From Archivesica marissinica (taxonomy: Eukaryota; Mollusca; Bivalvia; Venerida; Vesicomyidae): DNA of 64,000 nt. The position numbers and the translations under genes are program-made. Below, piece by piece: positions 1 to 15,200 of this stretch. The stretch's first letter is position 1. Each line of letters starts with the position of its first letter. Where the stretch lies: the NCBI GenBank assembly GCA_014843695.1, contig CM026400.1, forward strand, positions 47,432,221 through 47,496,220, read 5' to 3'. The notes below the pieces were generated by a model, which was not told the DNA's origin, made no database searches, and saw nothing but the letters and a program-made list of their open reading frames with translations.

Positions 1-85
1 CGGTAGCGACAATAAATAAAGGTAAAAACACACACTTTTTGTTACATATTTATTTAAGGCTAATGAGATTTTTTTCAATTTCCAG

Positions 86-221
86 GTTGCGCCTGAAGCA
101 GAATCGGTACCCAGTGATGTTGCTGACTCAGGCGGACACGACTTCATACGAGTCGTATGGAGACCTTCGTACAAAGTCTGTTACCATGGCAGCAGAATTC
201 TGCACCGCTCATGATCTCCTG
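86..221 (+). CDS. GPCPD1: GPCPD1-like exon (antepenultimate to stop)
   Basis: Acceptor TTTCCAG ends at 85 and the donor GTGGGT starts at 222. The exon enters with one base completing a split codon, carries 45 codons and ends in phase 0. It reads LRLKQNRYPVMLLTQ, then an ESYGDLRTKSV segment, and ends AHDLL, matching a GDPD barrel strand and helix. The open frame runs on past the donor to 260, but homology stops at the donor and resumes at the next exon with GVNAMSELL, so the 222 splice is preferred. Confidence 0.85.
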
Positions 222-3200
222 GTGGGTATAACCTCCAACTCTGTACTGTGGAAGTCGTGATAGCGCAGTTGTAGTGCATTCGCTTCAGGTGCAAAAAGCC
301 CGGAGTTCGAACCCCGCTTGTGCCGTTACGATTTAAATTCCACATTGCCTCTTCTCTCTCCCTCGTGGCGATAGATTCCATCAGGAATGAGGTCTCGAGA
401 GTGATTAGTACAAGTTGTAAGAACTTGTAAACTGCATCAAGGTCCTGATAAACTGCATCAAGGTCCTGATAAACTATACATCAAGGCCCTGATAAACTAT
501 ACATCAAGGCCCTAATAAACTATGCATCAAGACCCTGATAAACTATACATCAAGGCCCTGATAAACTATACATCAAGACCCTGATAAACTATACATCACG
601 GTCCTGATAAACTATACATCACGGTCCTGATAAACTATACATCAAGGCCCTGATAAACTAAGCATCAAGGCCCTGATAAACTATACACCAAGGCCCTAAT
701 AAACTATACATCAAGGCCCTGATAAACTATACATCAAGGCCCTGATAAACTATACATCAAGGCCCTGATAAACTATACATCACGGTCCTGATAAACTATA
801 CATCACGGTCCTGATAAACTATACATCAAGGCCCTGATAAACTATACATCACGGTCCTGATAAACTATACATCACGGTCCTGATAAACTACATCAAGGCC
901 CTGATAAACTATACATCACGGTCCTGATAAACTATACATCACGGTCCTGATAAACTACATCAAGGCCCTGATAAACTATACATCAAGGCCCTGATAAACT
1001 ATACATAAAGGTCCTGATAAACTATACATCAAGGTCCTGATAAACTACATCAAGGTCCTGATAAACTATACATCAACGTCCTGATAAACTATACATCAAG
1101 GTCCTGATAAACTACATCAAGGTCCTGATAAACTATACATAAAGGTCCTGATAAACTATACATCAAGGTCCTGATAAACTATACATCAAGGTCCTGATAA
1201 ACTATGCATCAAGGCCCTAATAAACTATACATCAAGGCCCTGATAAACTATACATCAAGGCCCTGATAAACTATACATCAAGACCATGATAAACTATGCA
1301 TCAAGGCCCTGATAAACTATACATCAAGGCCCTAATAAACTATACATCAATGCCCTAATAAACTATGCATCAAGGCCCTGATAAACTATACATCAAGGCC
1401 CTGATAAACTATACATCAAGGCCCTGATAAACTATACATCAAGACCCTGATAGACTATACATCAAGGCCCTGATAAACTATACATCAAGGCCCTGATAAT
1501 CTATACATCAAGGCCCTGATAAACTATGCATCAAGGCCCTGATAAACTATACATCAAGGCCCTAATAAACTATACATCAAGGCCCTGATAAACTATACAT
1601 CAAGGTCCTGATAATATATACATCAATGCCCTGATAAACTATACATCAAGGTCCTGATAAACTATACATCAAGGCCCTGATAAACTATACACCAAGGTCC
1701 TGATAAACTATACATCAAGGCCCTGATAAACTATACATCAAGGTCCTGATAAACTATACATCAAGGTCCTGATAAACTATACATCAAGGCCCTAATAAAC
1801 TATATATCAAGGCCCTGATAAACTATACATCAAGGCCCTAATAAACTATACATCAAGGCCCTGATAAACTATACATCAAGGCCCTGATAAACTATACATC
1901 AAGGTCCTGATAAACTATACATCAAGGCCCTGATAAACTATACATCAAGGCCCTGATAAACTATACATCAATGTCCTGATAAACTATACATGAAGGTCCT
2001 GATAAAATATACATCAAGGCCCTGATACAATATACATCAAGGTCCTGATAAACTATACATCAAGGCCCTGATAAACTATACATCAAGGCCCTGATAAACT
2101 ATACATCAAAGCCCTGATAAACTATACATCAAGGCCCTGATAAACTATACATCAAGGCCCTGATAAACTATACATCAAGGCCCTGATAAACTATACATCA
2201 AGGTCGTGATAAACTATACATCAAGGTCCTGATAAACTATACATCAAGGTCCTGATAAACTATACATCACGGTCCTGATAAACTGTACATCAAGGTCCTG
2301 ATAAACTGTACATCAAGGTCCTGATAAACTATACATCAAGGCCCTAATAAACTATACATCAAGGCCCTGATAAACTATACATCAAGGCCCTGATAAACTA
2401 TACATCAAGGCCCTGATGAACTATACATAAAGGCCCTGATAAACTATACATCAAGGCCCTGATAAACTATACATCAAGGCCCTGATAAACTATACATCAA
2501 GGCCCTAATAAATTATGCATCAAGACCCTGATAAACTATGCATCAAGACCCTGATAAACTATACATCAAGGCCCTAATAAACTATGCATCAAGGCCCTAA
2601 TAAACTATGCATCAAGACCCTGATAAACTATACATCAATGTCCTGATAAACTATACATGAAGGTCCTGATAAAATATACATCAAGGCCCTGATAAACTAT
2701 ACATCAAGGCCCTAATAAACTATACATCAAGGCCCTGATAAACTATACATCAAGGCCCTGATAAACAATGCATCAAGGCCCTGATAAACTATACATCAAG
2801 GCCCTAATAAACTATACATCAAGGCCCTGATAAACTATACATCAAGGCCCTGATAAACTATACATCAAGGCCCTGATAAACTATACATCCAGGTCCTGAT
2901 AACCTATACATCCAGGTCCTGATAATATATACATCAAGGTCCTGATAAACTATACATCAAGGCCCTGATAAACTATACATCAAGGCCGTGATAAACTATA
3001 CATCAAGGTCCTGATAAACTATACATCAAGGTCCTGATAAACTACATCAAGGCCCTGATAAACTTTACATCAAGGTCCTGATAAACTATACATCAAGGCC
3101 CTGATAAACTATACATCAAGGTCCTGGTAAACTATACATCAAGGTCCTCATAAACTATACATCAAGGTCCTGATAAACTATACATCAAGGCCCTGATAAA

Positions 3201-6200
3201 CTATACATCAAGGTCCTGATAAACTATACATCAAGGTCCTGATAAACTATACATCAAGGTCCTGATAAACTATACATCAAGGCCCTAATAAACTATACAT
3301 CAAGGCCCTGATAAACTATACATCAAGGCCCTGATAAACTATACATCAAGGCCCTAATAAACTAGACATCAAGGCCCTGATAAACTATACATCAAGGCCC
3401 TAATAAACTATACACCAAGGCCCTGATAAACTATACATCAAAGCCCTGATAAACTATACATCAAGGCCCTGATAAACTATACATAAAGGCCCTGATAAAC
3501 TATACATCAAGGCCCTAATAAACTATGCATCAAGACCCTGATAAACTATACATCAAGGCCCTGATAAACTATACATCAAGACCCTGATAAACTATACATC
3601 ACGGTCCTGATAAACTATACATCACGGTCCTGATAAACTATACATCAAGGCCCTGATAAACTAAGCATCAAGGCCCTGATAAACTATACACCAAGGCCCT
3701 AATAAACTATACATCAAGGCCCTGATAAACTATACATCAAGGCCCTGATAAACTATACATCAAGGCCCTGATAAACTATACATCACGGTCCTGATAAACT
3801 ATACATCACGGTCCTGATAAACTATACATCAAGGCCCTGATAAACTATACATCACGGTCCTGATAAACTATACATCACGGTCCTGATAAACTACATCAAG
3901 GCCCTGATAAACTATACATCAAGGCCCTGATAAACTATACATAAAGGTCCTGATAAACTATACATCAAGGTCCTGATAAACTACATCAAGGTCCTGATAA
4001 ACTATACATCAACGTCCTGATAAACTATACATCAAGGTCCTGATAAACTACATCAAGGTCCTGATAAACTATACATAAAGGTCCTGATAAACTATACATC
4101 AAGGTCCTGATAAACTATACATCAAGGTCCTGATAAACTATGCATCAAGGCCCTAATAAACTATACATCAAGGCCCTGATAAACTATACATCAAGGCCCT
4201 GATAAACTATCAGTCTTCACGAAAAACTTTTTGAGATACTTGCCCTTCGGGCAAGTGGCTTGAAAAGTTTACTTGCCCGAATGAACTTCTAGGTGCCCAT
4301 ATATTTGCAGAATTTTACCCGCTTATTGGCGGTTAAATGTATAGTAGTATATGTAACATAATGTGGCATATCATGCATTTATTAGTAATACTTATAATAT
4401 GGCCATATGAGTAAACAATGTATAAAAGCAAACTAATGTTTTATTATTATTAATATGTTACGATTGTTCAACCATTGCGACTGGAAGCTACATTTTGTTT
4501 TTGCTTCATACTCTGAGTACGCTTAGGTACGCCTGTCGTTCAGATGGCCGTGTCTTCCCCGGCTTTGCGCCCTCGGCATATCGCAAGAAACTCGACATGT
4601 TTCCATACAGTTAACAGGAAATGACCTAAGCGGTATCGGATCGTTTTGCCCTAATTCCCGTTCGCACCGGGTTGTTTCGCCATAAACATAGATATCGGGT
4701 AGAATGTGTGAAAATAGTCTGGAGGTGGGTCGTTTCAACCCAGAATTATAGATTTCGTACTGAGCGACACGATACGTGATTTTTTTTTACCAAATTTGAT
4801 GATATAATGCATCAATCGGCCGATTCGTCATAGGGCCGAGATGTCAGTAAGCGAAAACGTGAATTTACACCTGTCCGCTTCTAGACGACTTTCAATTCCG
4901 GTGTAAACAATTTGTAATTGTAAAAAATTTAGAAAAACATTTCTACTGTCCAGTTTATTACAGGGGCCTCCGTGGTCTAAAGCGCTGGCTGTGAGATCAC
5001 TAACCTCTCACCGCGGTGGTTCGAGTCCCGGGTAAAACCCCAATTAATAAAAAAAATAAAAATAAAAAAATAAAAAAAAAAATTGAAAAAAAAAAACAGG
5101 TGCCCGTCGGGCATGTGAGATTGCAAAATGTACACGTCCGTCCCGATTTCTACACGTCTCGGGCATCGGGCACCCGGCTAATTTCGCAGACTGAACTATA
5201 CATCAAGGTCCTGATAAACTATACATCAAGGCCCTAATAAACTATACATCAAGGCCCTGATAAACTATACATCAAGGCCCTGATAAACTATACATCAAGA
5301 CCCTGATAAACTATGCATCAAGGCCCTGATAAACTATACATCAAGGCCCTAATAAACTATACATCAATGCCCTAATAAACTATGCATCAAGGCCCTGATA
5401 AACTATACATCAAGGCCCTGATAAACTATACATCAAGGCCCTGATAAACTATACATCAAGAACCTGATAAACTATACATCAAGGCCCTGATAAACTATAC
5501 ATCAAGGCCCTGATAATCTATACATCAAGGCCCTGATAAACTATGCATCAAGGCCCTGATAAACTATACATCAAGGCCCTAATAAACTATACATCAAGGC
5601 CCTGATAAACTATATATCAAGGTCCTGATAATATATACATCAATGCCCTGATAAACTATACATCAAGGTCCTGATAAACTATACATCACGGTCCTGATAA
5701 ACTATACATCACGGTCCTGATAAACTACATCAAGGCCCTGATAAACTATACATCAAGGCCCTGATAAACTATACATAAAGGTCCTGATAAACTATACATC
5801 AAGGTCCTGATAAACTACATCAAGGTCCTGATAAACTATACATCAACGTCCTGATAAACTATACATCAAGGTCCTGATAAACTACATCAAGGTCCTGATA
5901 AACTATACATAAAGGTCCTGATAAACTATACATCAAGGTCCTGATAAACTATACATCAAGGTCCTGATAAACTATGCATCAAGGCCCTAATAAACTATAC
6001 ATCAAGGCCCTGATAAACTATACATCAAGGCCCTGATAAACTATACATCAAGACCATGATAAACTATGCATCAAGGCCCTGATAAACTATACATCAAGGC
6101 CCTAATAAACTATACATCAATGCCCTAATAAACTATGCATCAAGGCCCTGATAAACTATACATCAAGGCCCTGATAAACTATACATCAAGGCCCTGATAA

Positions 6201-9200
6201 ACTATACATCAAGACCCTGATAAACTATACATCAAGGCCCTGATAAACTATACATCAAGGCCCTGATAATCTATACATCAAGGCCCTGATAAACTATGCA
6301 TCAAGGCCCTGATAAACTATACATCAAGGCCCTAATAAACTATACATCAAGGCCCTGATAAACTATACATCAAGGTCCTGATAATATATACATCAAGGCC
6401 CTAATAAACTATACATCAAGGCCCTGATAAACTATACATCAAGGCCCTGATAAACTATACATCAAGGTCCTGATAAACTATACATCAAGGCCCTGATAAA
6501 CTATACATCAAGGCCCTGATAAACTATACATCAATGTCCTGATAAACTATACATCAAGGTCCTGATAAAATATACATCAAGGCCCTGATACAATATACAT
6601 CAAGGTCCTGATAAACTATACATCAAGGCCCTGATAAACTATACATCAAGGCCCTGATAAACTATACATCAAAGCCCTGATAAACTATACATCAAGGCCC
6701 TGATAAACTATACATCAAGGCCCTGATAAACTATACATCAAGGTCCTGGTAAACTATACATCAAGGTCCTGATAAACTATACATCAAGGTCCTGATAAAC
6801 TATACATCAAGGCCCTGATAAACTACATCAAGGCCCTGATAAACTATAAATCAAGGCCCTGATAAACTATACATCAAGGCCATGATAAACTATACATCAA
6901 GGTCCTGATAATCTATACATCAAGGTCCTGATAAACTATACATCAAGGTTCTGATAAACTATATATCAAGGCCCTAATAAACTATACATCAAGGCCCTGA
7001 TAAACTATACATCAATGTCCTGATAAACTATACATGAAGGTCCTGATAAAATATACATCAAGGCCCTGATACAATATACATCAAGGTCCTGATAAACTAT
7101 ACATCAAGGCCCTGATAAACTATACATCAAGGCCCTGATAAACTATACATCAAAGCCCTGATAAACTATACATCAAGGCCCTGATAAACTATACATCAAG
7201 GCCCTGATAAACTATACATCAAGGCCCTGATAAACTATACATCAAGGTCGTGATAAACTATACATCAAGGTCGTGATAAACTATACATCAAGGTCCTGAT
7301 AAACTATACATCACGGTCCTGATAAACTATGCATCAAGGCCCTAATAAACTATGCATCAAGACCCTGATAAACTATACATCAATGTCCTGATAAACTATA
7401 CATGAAGGTCCTGATAAAATATACATCAAGGCCCTGATAAACTATACATCAAGGCCCTGATAAACTATACATCAAGGCCCTGATAAACTATACATCAAGG
7501 CCCTGATAAACAATGCATCAAGGCCCTGATAAACTATACATCAAGGCCCTAATAAACTATACATCAAGGCCCTGATAAACTATACATCAAGGCCCTGATA
7601 AACTATACATCAAGGCCCTGATAAACTATACATCCAGGTCCTGATAACCTATACATCCAGGTCCTGATAATATATACATCAAGGTCCTGATAAACTATAC
7701 ATCAAGGCCCTGATAAACTATACATCAAGGCCGTGATAAACTATACATCAAGGTCCTGATAAACTATACATCAAGGTCCTGATAAACTACATCAAGGCCC
7801 TGATAAACTTTACATCAAGGTCCTGATAAACTATACATCAAGGCCCTGATAAACTATACATCAAGGTCCTGGTAAACTATACATCAAGGTCCTGATAAAC
7901 TATACATCAAGGTCCTGATAAACTATACATCAAGGCCCTGATAAACTACATCAAGGCCCTGATAAACTATACATCAAGGCCCTGATAAACTATACATCAA
8001 GGCCATGATAAACTATACATCAAGGTCCTGATAATCTATACATCAAGGTCCTGATAAACTATACATCAAGGTTCTGATAAAATATACATCAAGGTCCTGA
8101 TAAACTATACATCAAGGTCCTGATAAACTATACATCAAGGCCCTGATAAACTATACATCAAGGCCCTGATAAACTATACATCAAGGCCCTGATAAACTAT
8201 ACATCAAGGCCCTAATAAACTATACATCAAGGCCCTGATAAACTATACATCAAGGCCCTAATAAACTATACATCAAGACCCTGATAAACTATACATCAAG
8301 GCCCTGATAAACTATACATCAAGGCCCTGATAATCTATACATCAAGGCCCTGATAAACTATGCATCAAGGCCCTGATAAACTATACATCAAGGCCCTAAT
8401 AAACTATACATCAAGGCCCTGATAAACTATATATCAAGGTCCTGATAATATATACATCAATGCCCTGATAAACTATACATCAAGGTCCTGATAAACTATA
8501 CATCAAGGCCCTGATAAACTATACATCAAGGCCCTGATAAACTATACATCACGGTCCTGATAAACTATACATCACGGTCCTGATAAACTACATCAAGGCC
8601 CTGATAAACTATACATCAAGGCCCTGATAAACTATACATAAAGGTCCTGATAAACTATACATCAAGGTCCTGATAAACTACATCAAGGTCCTGATAAACT
8701 ATACATCAACGTCCTGATAAACTATACATCAAGGTCCTGATAAACTACATCAAGGTCCTGATAAACTATACATAAAGGTCCTGATAAACTATACATCAAG
8801 GTCCTGATAAACTATACATCAAGGTCCTGATAAACTATGCATCAAGGCCCTAATAAACTATACATCAAGGCCCTGATAAACTATACATCAAGGCCCTGAT
8901 AAACTATACATCAAGACCATGATAAACTATGCATCAAGGCCCTGATAAACTATACATCAAGGCCCTAATAAACTATACATCAATGCCCTAATAAACTATG
9001 CATCAAGGCCCTGATAAACTATACATCAAGGCCCTGATAAACTATACATCAAGGCCCTGATAAACTATACATCAAGACCCTGATAAACTATACATCAAGG
9101 CCCTGATAAACTATACATCAAGGCCCTGATAATCTATACATCAAGGCCCTGATAAACTATGCATCAAGGCCCTGATAAACTATACATCAAGGCCCTAATA

Positions 9201-12200
9201 AACTATACATCAAGGCCCTGATAAACTATACATCAAGGTCCTGATAATATATACATCAATGCCCTGATAAACTATACATCAAGGTCCTGATAAACTATAC
9301 ATCAAGGCCCTGATAAACTATACACCAAGGTCCTGATAAACTATACCTCAAGGCCCTGATAAACTATACATCAAGGTCCTGATAAACTATACATCAAGGT
9401 CCTGATAAACTATACATCAAGGCCCTAATAAACTATATATCAAGGCCCTGATAAACTATACATCAAGGCCCTAATAAACTATACATCAAGGCCCTGATAA
9501 ACTATACATCAAGGCCCTGATAAACTATACATCAAGGTCCTGATAAACTATACATCAAGGCCCTGATAAACTATACATCAAGGCCCTGATAAACTATACA
9601 TCAATGTCCTGATAAACTATACATCAAGGTCCTGATAAAATATACATCAAGGCCCTGATACAATATACATCAAGGTCCTGATAAACTATACATCAAGGCC
9701 CTGATAAACTATACATCAAGGCCCTGATAAACTATACATCAAAGCCCTGATAAACTATACATCAAGGCCCTGATAAACTATACATCAAGGCCCTGATAAA
9801 CTATACATCAAGGTCCTGGTAAACTATACATCAAGGTCCTGATAAACTATACATCAAGGTCCTGATAAACTATACATCAAGGCCCTGATAAACTACATCA
9901 AGGCCCTGAAAAACTATAAATCAAGGCCCTGATAAACTATACATCAAGGCCATGATAAACTATACATCAAGGTCCTGATAATCTATACATCAAGGTCCTG
10001 ATAAACTATACATCAAGGTTCTGATAAACTATATATCAAGGCCCTGATAAACTATACATCAAGGCCCTAATAAACTATACATCAAGGCCCTGATAAACTA
10101 TACATCAATGTCCTGATAAACTATACATGAAGGTCCTGATAAAATATACATCAAGGCCCTGATACAATATACATCAAGGTCCTGATAAACTATACATCAA
10201 GGCCCTGATAAACTATACATCAAGGCCCTGATAAACTATACATCAAAGCCCTGATAAACTATACATCAAGGCCCTGATAAACTATACATCAAGGCCCTGA
10301 TAAACTATACATCAAGGCCCTGATAAACTATACATCAAGGTCGTGATAAACTATACATCAAGGTCGTGATAAACTATACATCAAGGTCCTGATAAACTAT
10401 ACATCACGGTCCTGATAAACTATGCATCAAGGCCCTAATAAACTATGCATCAAGACCCTGATAAACTATACATCAATGTCCTGATAAACTATACATGAAG
10501 GTCCTGATAAAATATACATCAAGGCCCTGATAAACTATACATCAAGGCCCTGATAAACTATACATCAAGGCCCTGATAAACTATACATCAAGGCCCTGAT
10601 AAACAATGCATCAAGGCCCTGATAAACTATACATCAAGGCCCTAATAAACTATACATCAAGGCCCTGATAAACTATACATCAAGGCCCTGATAAACTATA
10701 CATCAAGGCCCTGATAAACTATACATCCAGGTCCTGATAACCTATACATCCAGGTCCTGATAATATATACATCAAGGTCCTGATAAACTATACATCAAGG
10801 CCCTGATAAACTATACATCAAGGCCGTGATAAACTATACATCAAGGTCCTGATAAACTATACATCAAGGTCCTGATAAACTACATCAAGGCCCTGATAAA
10901 CTTTACATCAAGGTCCTGATAAACTATACATCAAGGCCCTGATAAACTATACATCAAGGTCCTGGTAAACTATACATCAAGGTCCTGATAAACTATACAT
11001 CAAGGTCCTGATAAACTATACATCAAGGCCCTGATAAACTACATCAAGGCCCTGATAAACTATACATCAAGGCCCTGATAAACTATACATCAAGGCCATG
11101 ATAAACTATACATCAAGGTCCTGATAATCTATACATCAAGGTCCTGATAAACTATACATCAAGGTTCTGATAAACTATACATCAAGGTCCTGATAAACTA
11201 TACATCAAGGTCCTGATAAACTATACATCAAGGCCCTGATAAACTATACATCAAGGCCCTGATAAACTATACATCAAGGCCCTGATAAACTATACATCAA
11301 GGCCCTAATAAACTATACATCAAGGCCCTGATAAACTATACATCAAGGCCCTAATAAACTATACACCAAGGCCCTGATAAACTATACATCAAAGCCCTGA
11401 TAAACTATACATCAAGGCCCTGATAAACTATACATAAAGGCCCTGATAAACTATACATCAAGGCCCTAATAAACTATGCATCAAGGCCCTGATAAACTAT
11501 ACATCAAGGCCCTGGTAAACCACAGCATTGCCCTGATAAACTACAAACTACATCAAGGACAGCCGTCTCTTGTTTAATCTACCGGTATTTCATTTAAACA
11601 ATATTTTATTTCGTTGAATATACATAATCATAACATGTGTACACATACATGTAGAATTGAGGAGAAAGCAACTTGCTTCCATGGATACCTCTCCTACCTG
11701 TGTTTATGTACCTGCATTCTACATCTGTGTACCTGCATTTTACATTTGTGTACCTGCACTGTACATTTGTGTACCTGCAATTTGTGTACCTGCATTTTAC
11801 ATTTGTGTACCTGCACTGTACATTTGTGTACCTGCATTGTACATTTGTGTACCTGCATTGTACATTTGTGTACCTGCATTGTACATTTGTGTACCTGCAC
11901 TGTATATTTGTGTACCTGCATTGTACATTTATATACCTGCACTGTATATTTGTGTACTTGTGTACCTGCACTGTACATTATTGTACATGCATTGTACATT
12001 TGTGTACCTGCATTGTATATTTGTGTACCTGCATTGTGTATTTGTGTACCTGCATTGTAAATTTGTGTACCTGCACTGTATATTTGTGTACCTGCATTGT
12101 ACATTTATATACCTGCACTGTATATTTGTGTACTTGTGTACCTGCACTGTACATTATTGTACATGCATTGTACATTTGTGTACCTGCAGTGTACATGTGT

Positions 12201-15200
12201 GTACCTCCACTGTATATTTGTGTACCTGCATTGTACATTTGTGTACCTGCATTGTACATTTGTGTTCCTGCACTGTATATTTGTATATCTGCATTGTACA
12301 TTTGAGTACTTGCATTGTATATGTGTGTACCTGCATTGTACATTTGTGTACCTGCACTGTATATTTGTGTACCTGCACTGTATATTTGTGTACCTGCATT
12401 GTACATTTGTGTACCTGCACTGTATATGTGTGTACCTGCATTGTACATTTATATACCTGCATTGTACATTTGTGTACCTGCACTGTATATGTGTGTACTT
12501 GTGTACCTGCACTGTACATTTATGTACATGCATTGTACATTTGTGTACCTGCATTGTATATTTGTGTACCTGCATTGTACATTTGTGTACCTGCATTGTA
12601 CATTTGTGTACCTGCATTGTATATTTGTGTACCTGCATTGTACATTTGTTTACCTGCATTGTACTGTACATGTGTGTACTTGCACTGTACAGTTGTGTAC
12701 CTGCATTGTGTACATTTGTGTACCTGCATTGTACATTTGTGTACCGGAACTGTACATTTGTGTACCTGCATTGTACATTTGTGTACCTGCATTGTACTGT
12801 ACATGTTTGTACTTGCACTGTACATTTGTATACCTGCATTGTACATTTGTGTACCTGCATTGTACATTTGTGTACCTGCATTGTACATTTGTATACCTGC
12901 ATTGTACATTTGTGTACCTGCACTGTACATTTGTATACCTGCATTGTACATTTGTGTACCTGCATTGTACATTTGGTGTATTTTAGGGAGTAAATGCCAT
13001 GTCGGAACTGCTGTTGAAGGATCTATCCCTGATTGACTACGTGAAAGACAGCGATCTCGTGTTGTTTACCTGGGGAGATGACAACAACAATTCTGATGTT
13101 ATAAACAAGCTCAAGCATCTGCGGGTGGACGCAATCATATATGACAGGTATAATACTACATGCAACGTCTAATAATGCAATCATATATGACAGGTATAAT
13201 ACTGCACTGAATGTCTAATAATGCAATCATATATGACAGGTATAATACTGCACTGAATGTCTAATAATGCAATCATATATGACAGGTATAATACTACACA
13301 CAGCGTTTAATAATGCAATCATATATGACAGGTATAATACTGCACTGAATGTCTAATAATGCAATCATATATGACAGGTATAATACTGCACTGAATGTCT
13401 AATAAAGCAATCATATATGACAGGTATAATACTGCACTGAATGTCTAATAATGCAATCATATATGACAGGTATAATACTGCACTGAATGTCTAATAATGC
13501 AATCATATATGACAGGTATAATACTGCACTGAATGTCTAATAATGCAATCATATATGACAGGTATAATACTACACGCAATGTCTAATAATGCAATCATAT
13601 ATGACAGGTATAATACTGCACACAACGTCTAATAATGCAATCATATATGACAGGTATAATACTACACGCAATGTCTAATAATGCAATCATATATGACAGG
13701 TATAATACTGCACACAACGTCTAATAATGCAATCATATATGACAGGTATAATACTGCACTGAATGTCTAATAATGCAATCATATATGACAGGTATAATAC
13801 TGCACTGAATGTCTAATAATGCAATCATGCAATCATATATGACAGGTATAATACTGCACTGAATGTCTAATAATGCAATCATATATGACAGGTATAATAC
13901 TGCACACAACGTCTAATAATGCAATCGTATATGACAGGTATAATACTGCACACAACGTCTAATAATGCAATCATATATGACAGGTATAATACTGCACTGA
14001 ATGTCTAATAATGCAATCATATATGACAGGTATAATACTGCACTGAATGTCTAATAATGCAATCATATATGACAGGTATAATACTGCACTGAATGTCTAA
14101 TAATGCAATCATATATGACAGGTATAATACTGCACACAACGTCTAATAATGCAATCATATATGACAGGTATAATACTGCACTGAATGTCTAATAATGCAA
14201 TCATATATGACAGGTATAATACTGCACTGAATGTCTAATAATGCAATCATATATGACAGGTATAATACTGCACTGAATGTCTAATAATGCAATCATATAT
14301 GACAGGTATAATACTGCACACAACGTCTAATAATGCAATCATATATGACAGGTATAATACTGCACACAACGTCTAATAATGCAATCATATATGACAGGTA
14401 TAATACTGCACTGATCGTCTAGTAATGCAATCATATATAGGCAATCTGATTAATATAAGTTGTAAGAACTTGTTTAAGCTCGATTGAGAAACAAGTTCTT
14501 ACAACTTATATTAATCATTCTCGAGACCTCATTCTTGATGGAGGCCTGCCCAGGAAAGGTGTTGTTAAGTAAACTGCCCGCCGGCGATATAGCCCGAAAT
14601 GGTGCTGATGCAGGCGTAAAACCTGAAATATAACATATCATTCTTGATGGAATCCAGCGCCATGAGGGAGAGAGAAGAGGCAATGTGGAATTTAAATGCC
14701 TTGCATAAAGGCACAATCGTAACGGCTCCAGCGGGGCTCGAACTCTGGACATTTCGCACCTGAAGCGAACACGCTACCACTGCACTATCACGATGTCCAG
14801 ACCAAGTTGTCTATGACATCACATTGCATTGTTGTCCACAGATTGATGTGTATGTTCTGTATGTGTTGAGATTTATAAATGTCTGCCTTCCCCCAAAACA
14901 TTGTTTAGTAAGCGACCATTTAAAGGCTTTACTCCGCCCTATGTACCCCACACGACTTAAACACTTGTATTCTACTTGAGGGCTGTAGGGAACAATTTAC
15001 CTCTCGGAGTAGAGTTTTCGAAGTAGAGGTTTCGTCAAAAACTGGATTTTGAAGTCAAATGTTAACTACTGTACCCCACCACATGTACCCCACATGAAGT
15101 TTAACACTTGTTTCTACTTGATGCCATAGGGGACAATTTTAGTAGAGTTTTCGTCTAAAACTGGATTTTGAAGTCAAATGTTACTGTACTGCTGGGCAAC

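Larger units (their letters stand above)
222..12986 (+). other. Intron of GPCPD1-like gene, repeat-filled
   Basis: A 12.8-kb intron made of a SINE copy (about 248-430), the 23-bp satellite with its inserted transposon (428-11558), about 140 bp of AT-rich spacer, and the 21-bp array (11698-12977). The acceptor GTATTTTAG is only nine bases from the last array unit. No separate gene is supported inside it. Confidence 0.8.

Noticed and set aside
4523..5237. Small frames within the inserted element
   Set aside because: Composed of palindromic, tRNA-like and A-rich sequence; no transposase motifs.
428..11558. CRISPR-like array of regularly spaced repeats
   Set aside because: Units are contiguous with no unique spacers, and the window is eukaryotic.
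11606..13036. Long frames up to 459 residues on both strands
   Set aside because: They follow the 21-bp array, which lacks stops in several frames; the sequence is pure repeat, and the largest reads into the GPCPD1 exon in a different frame.
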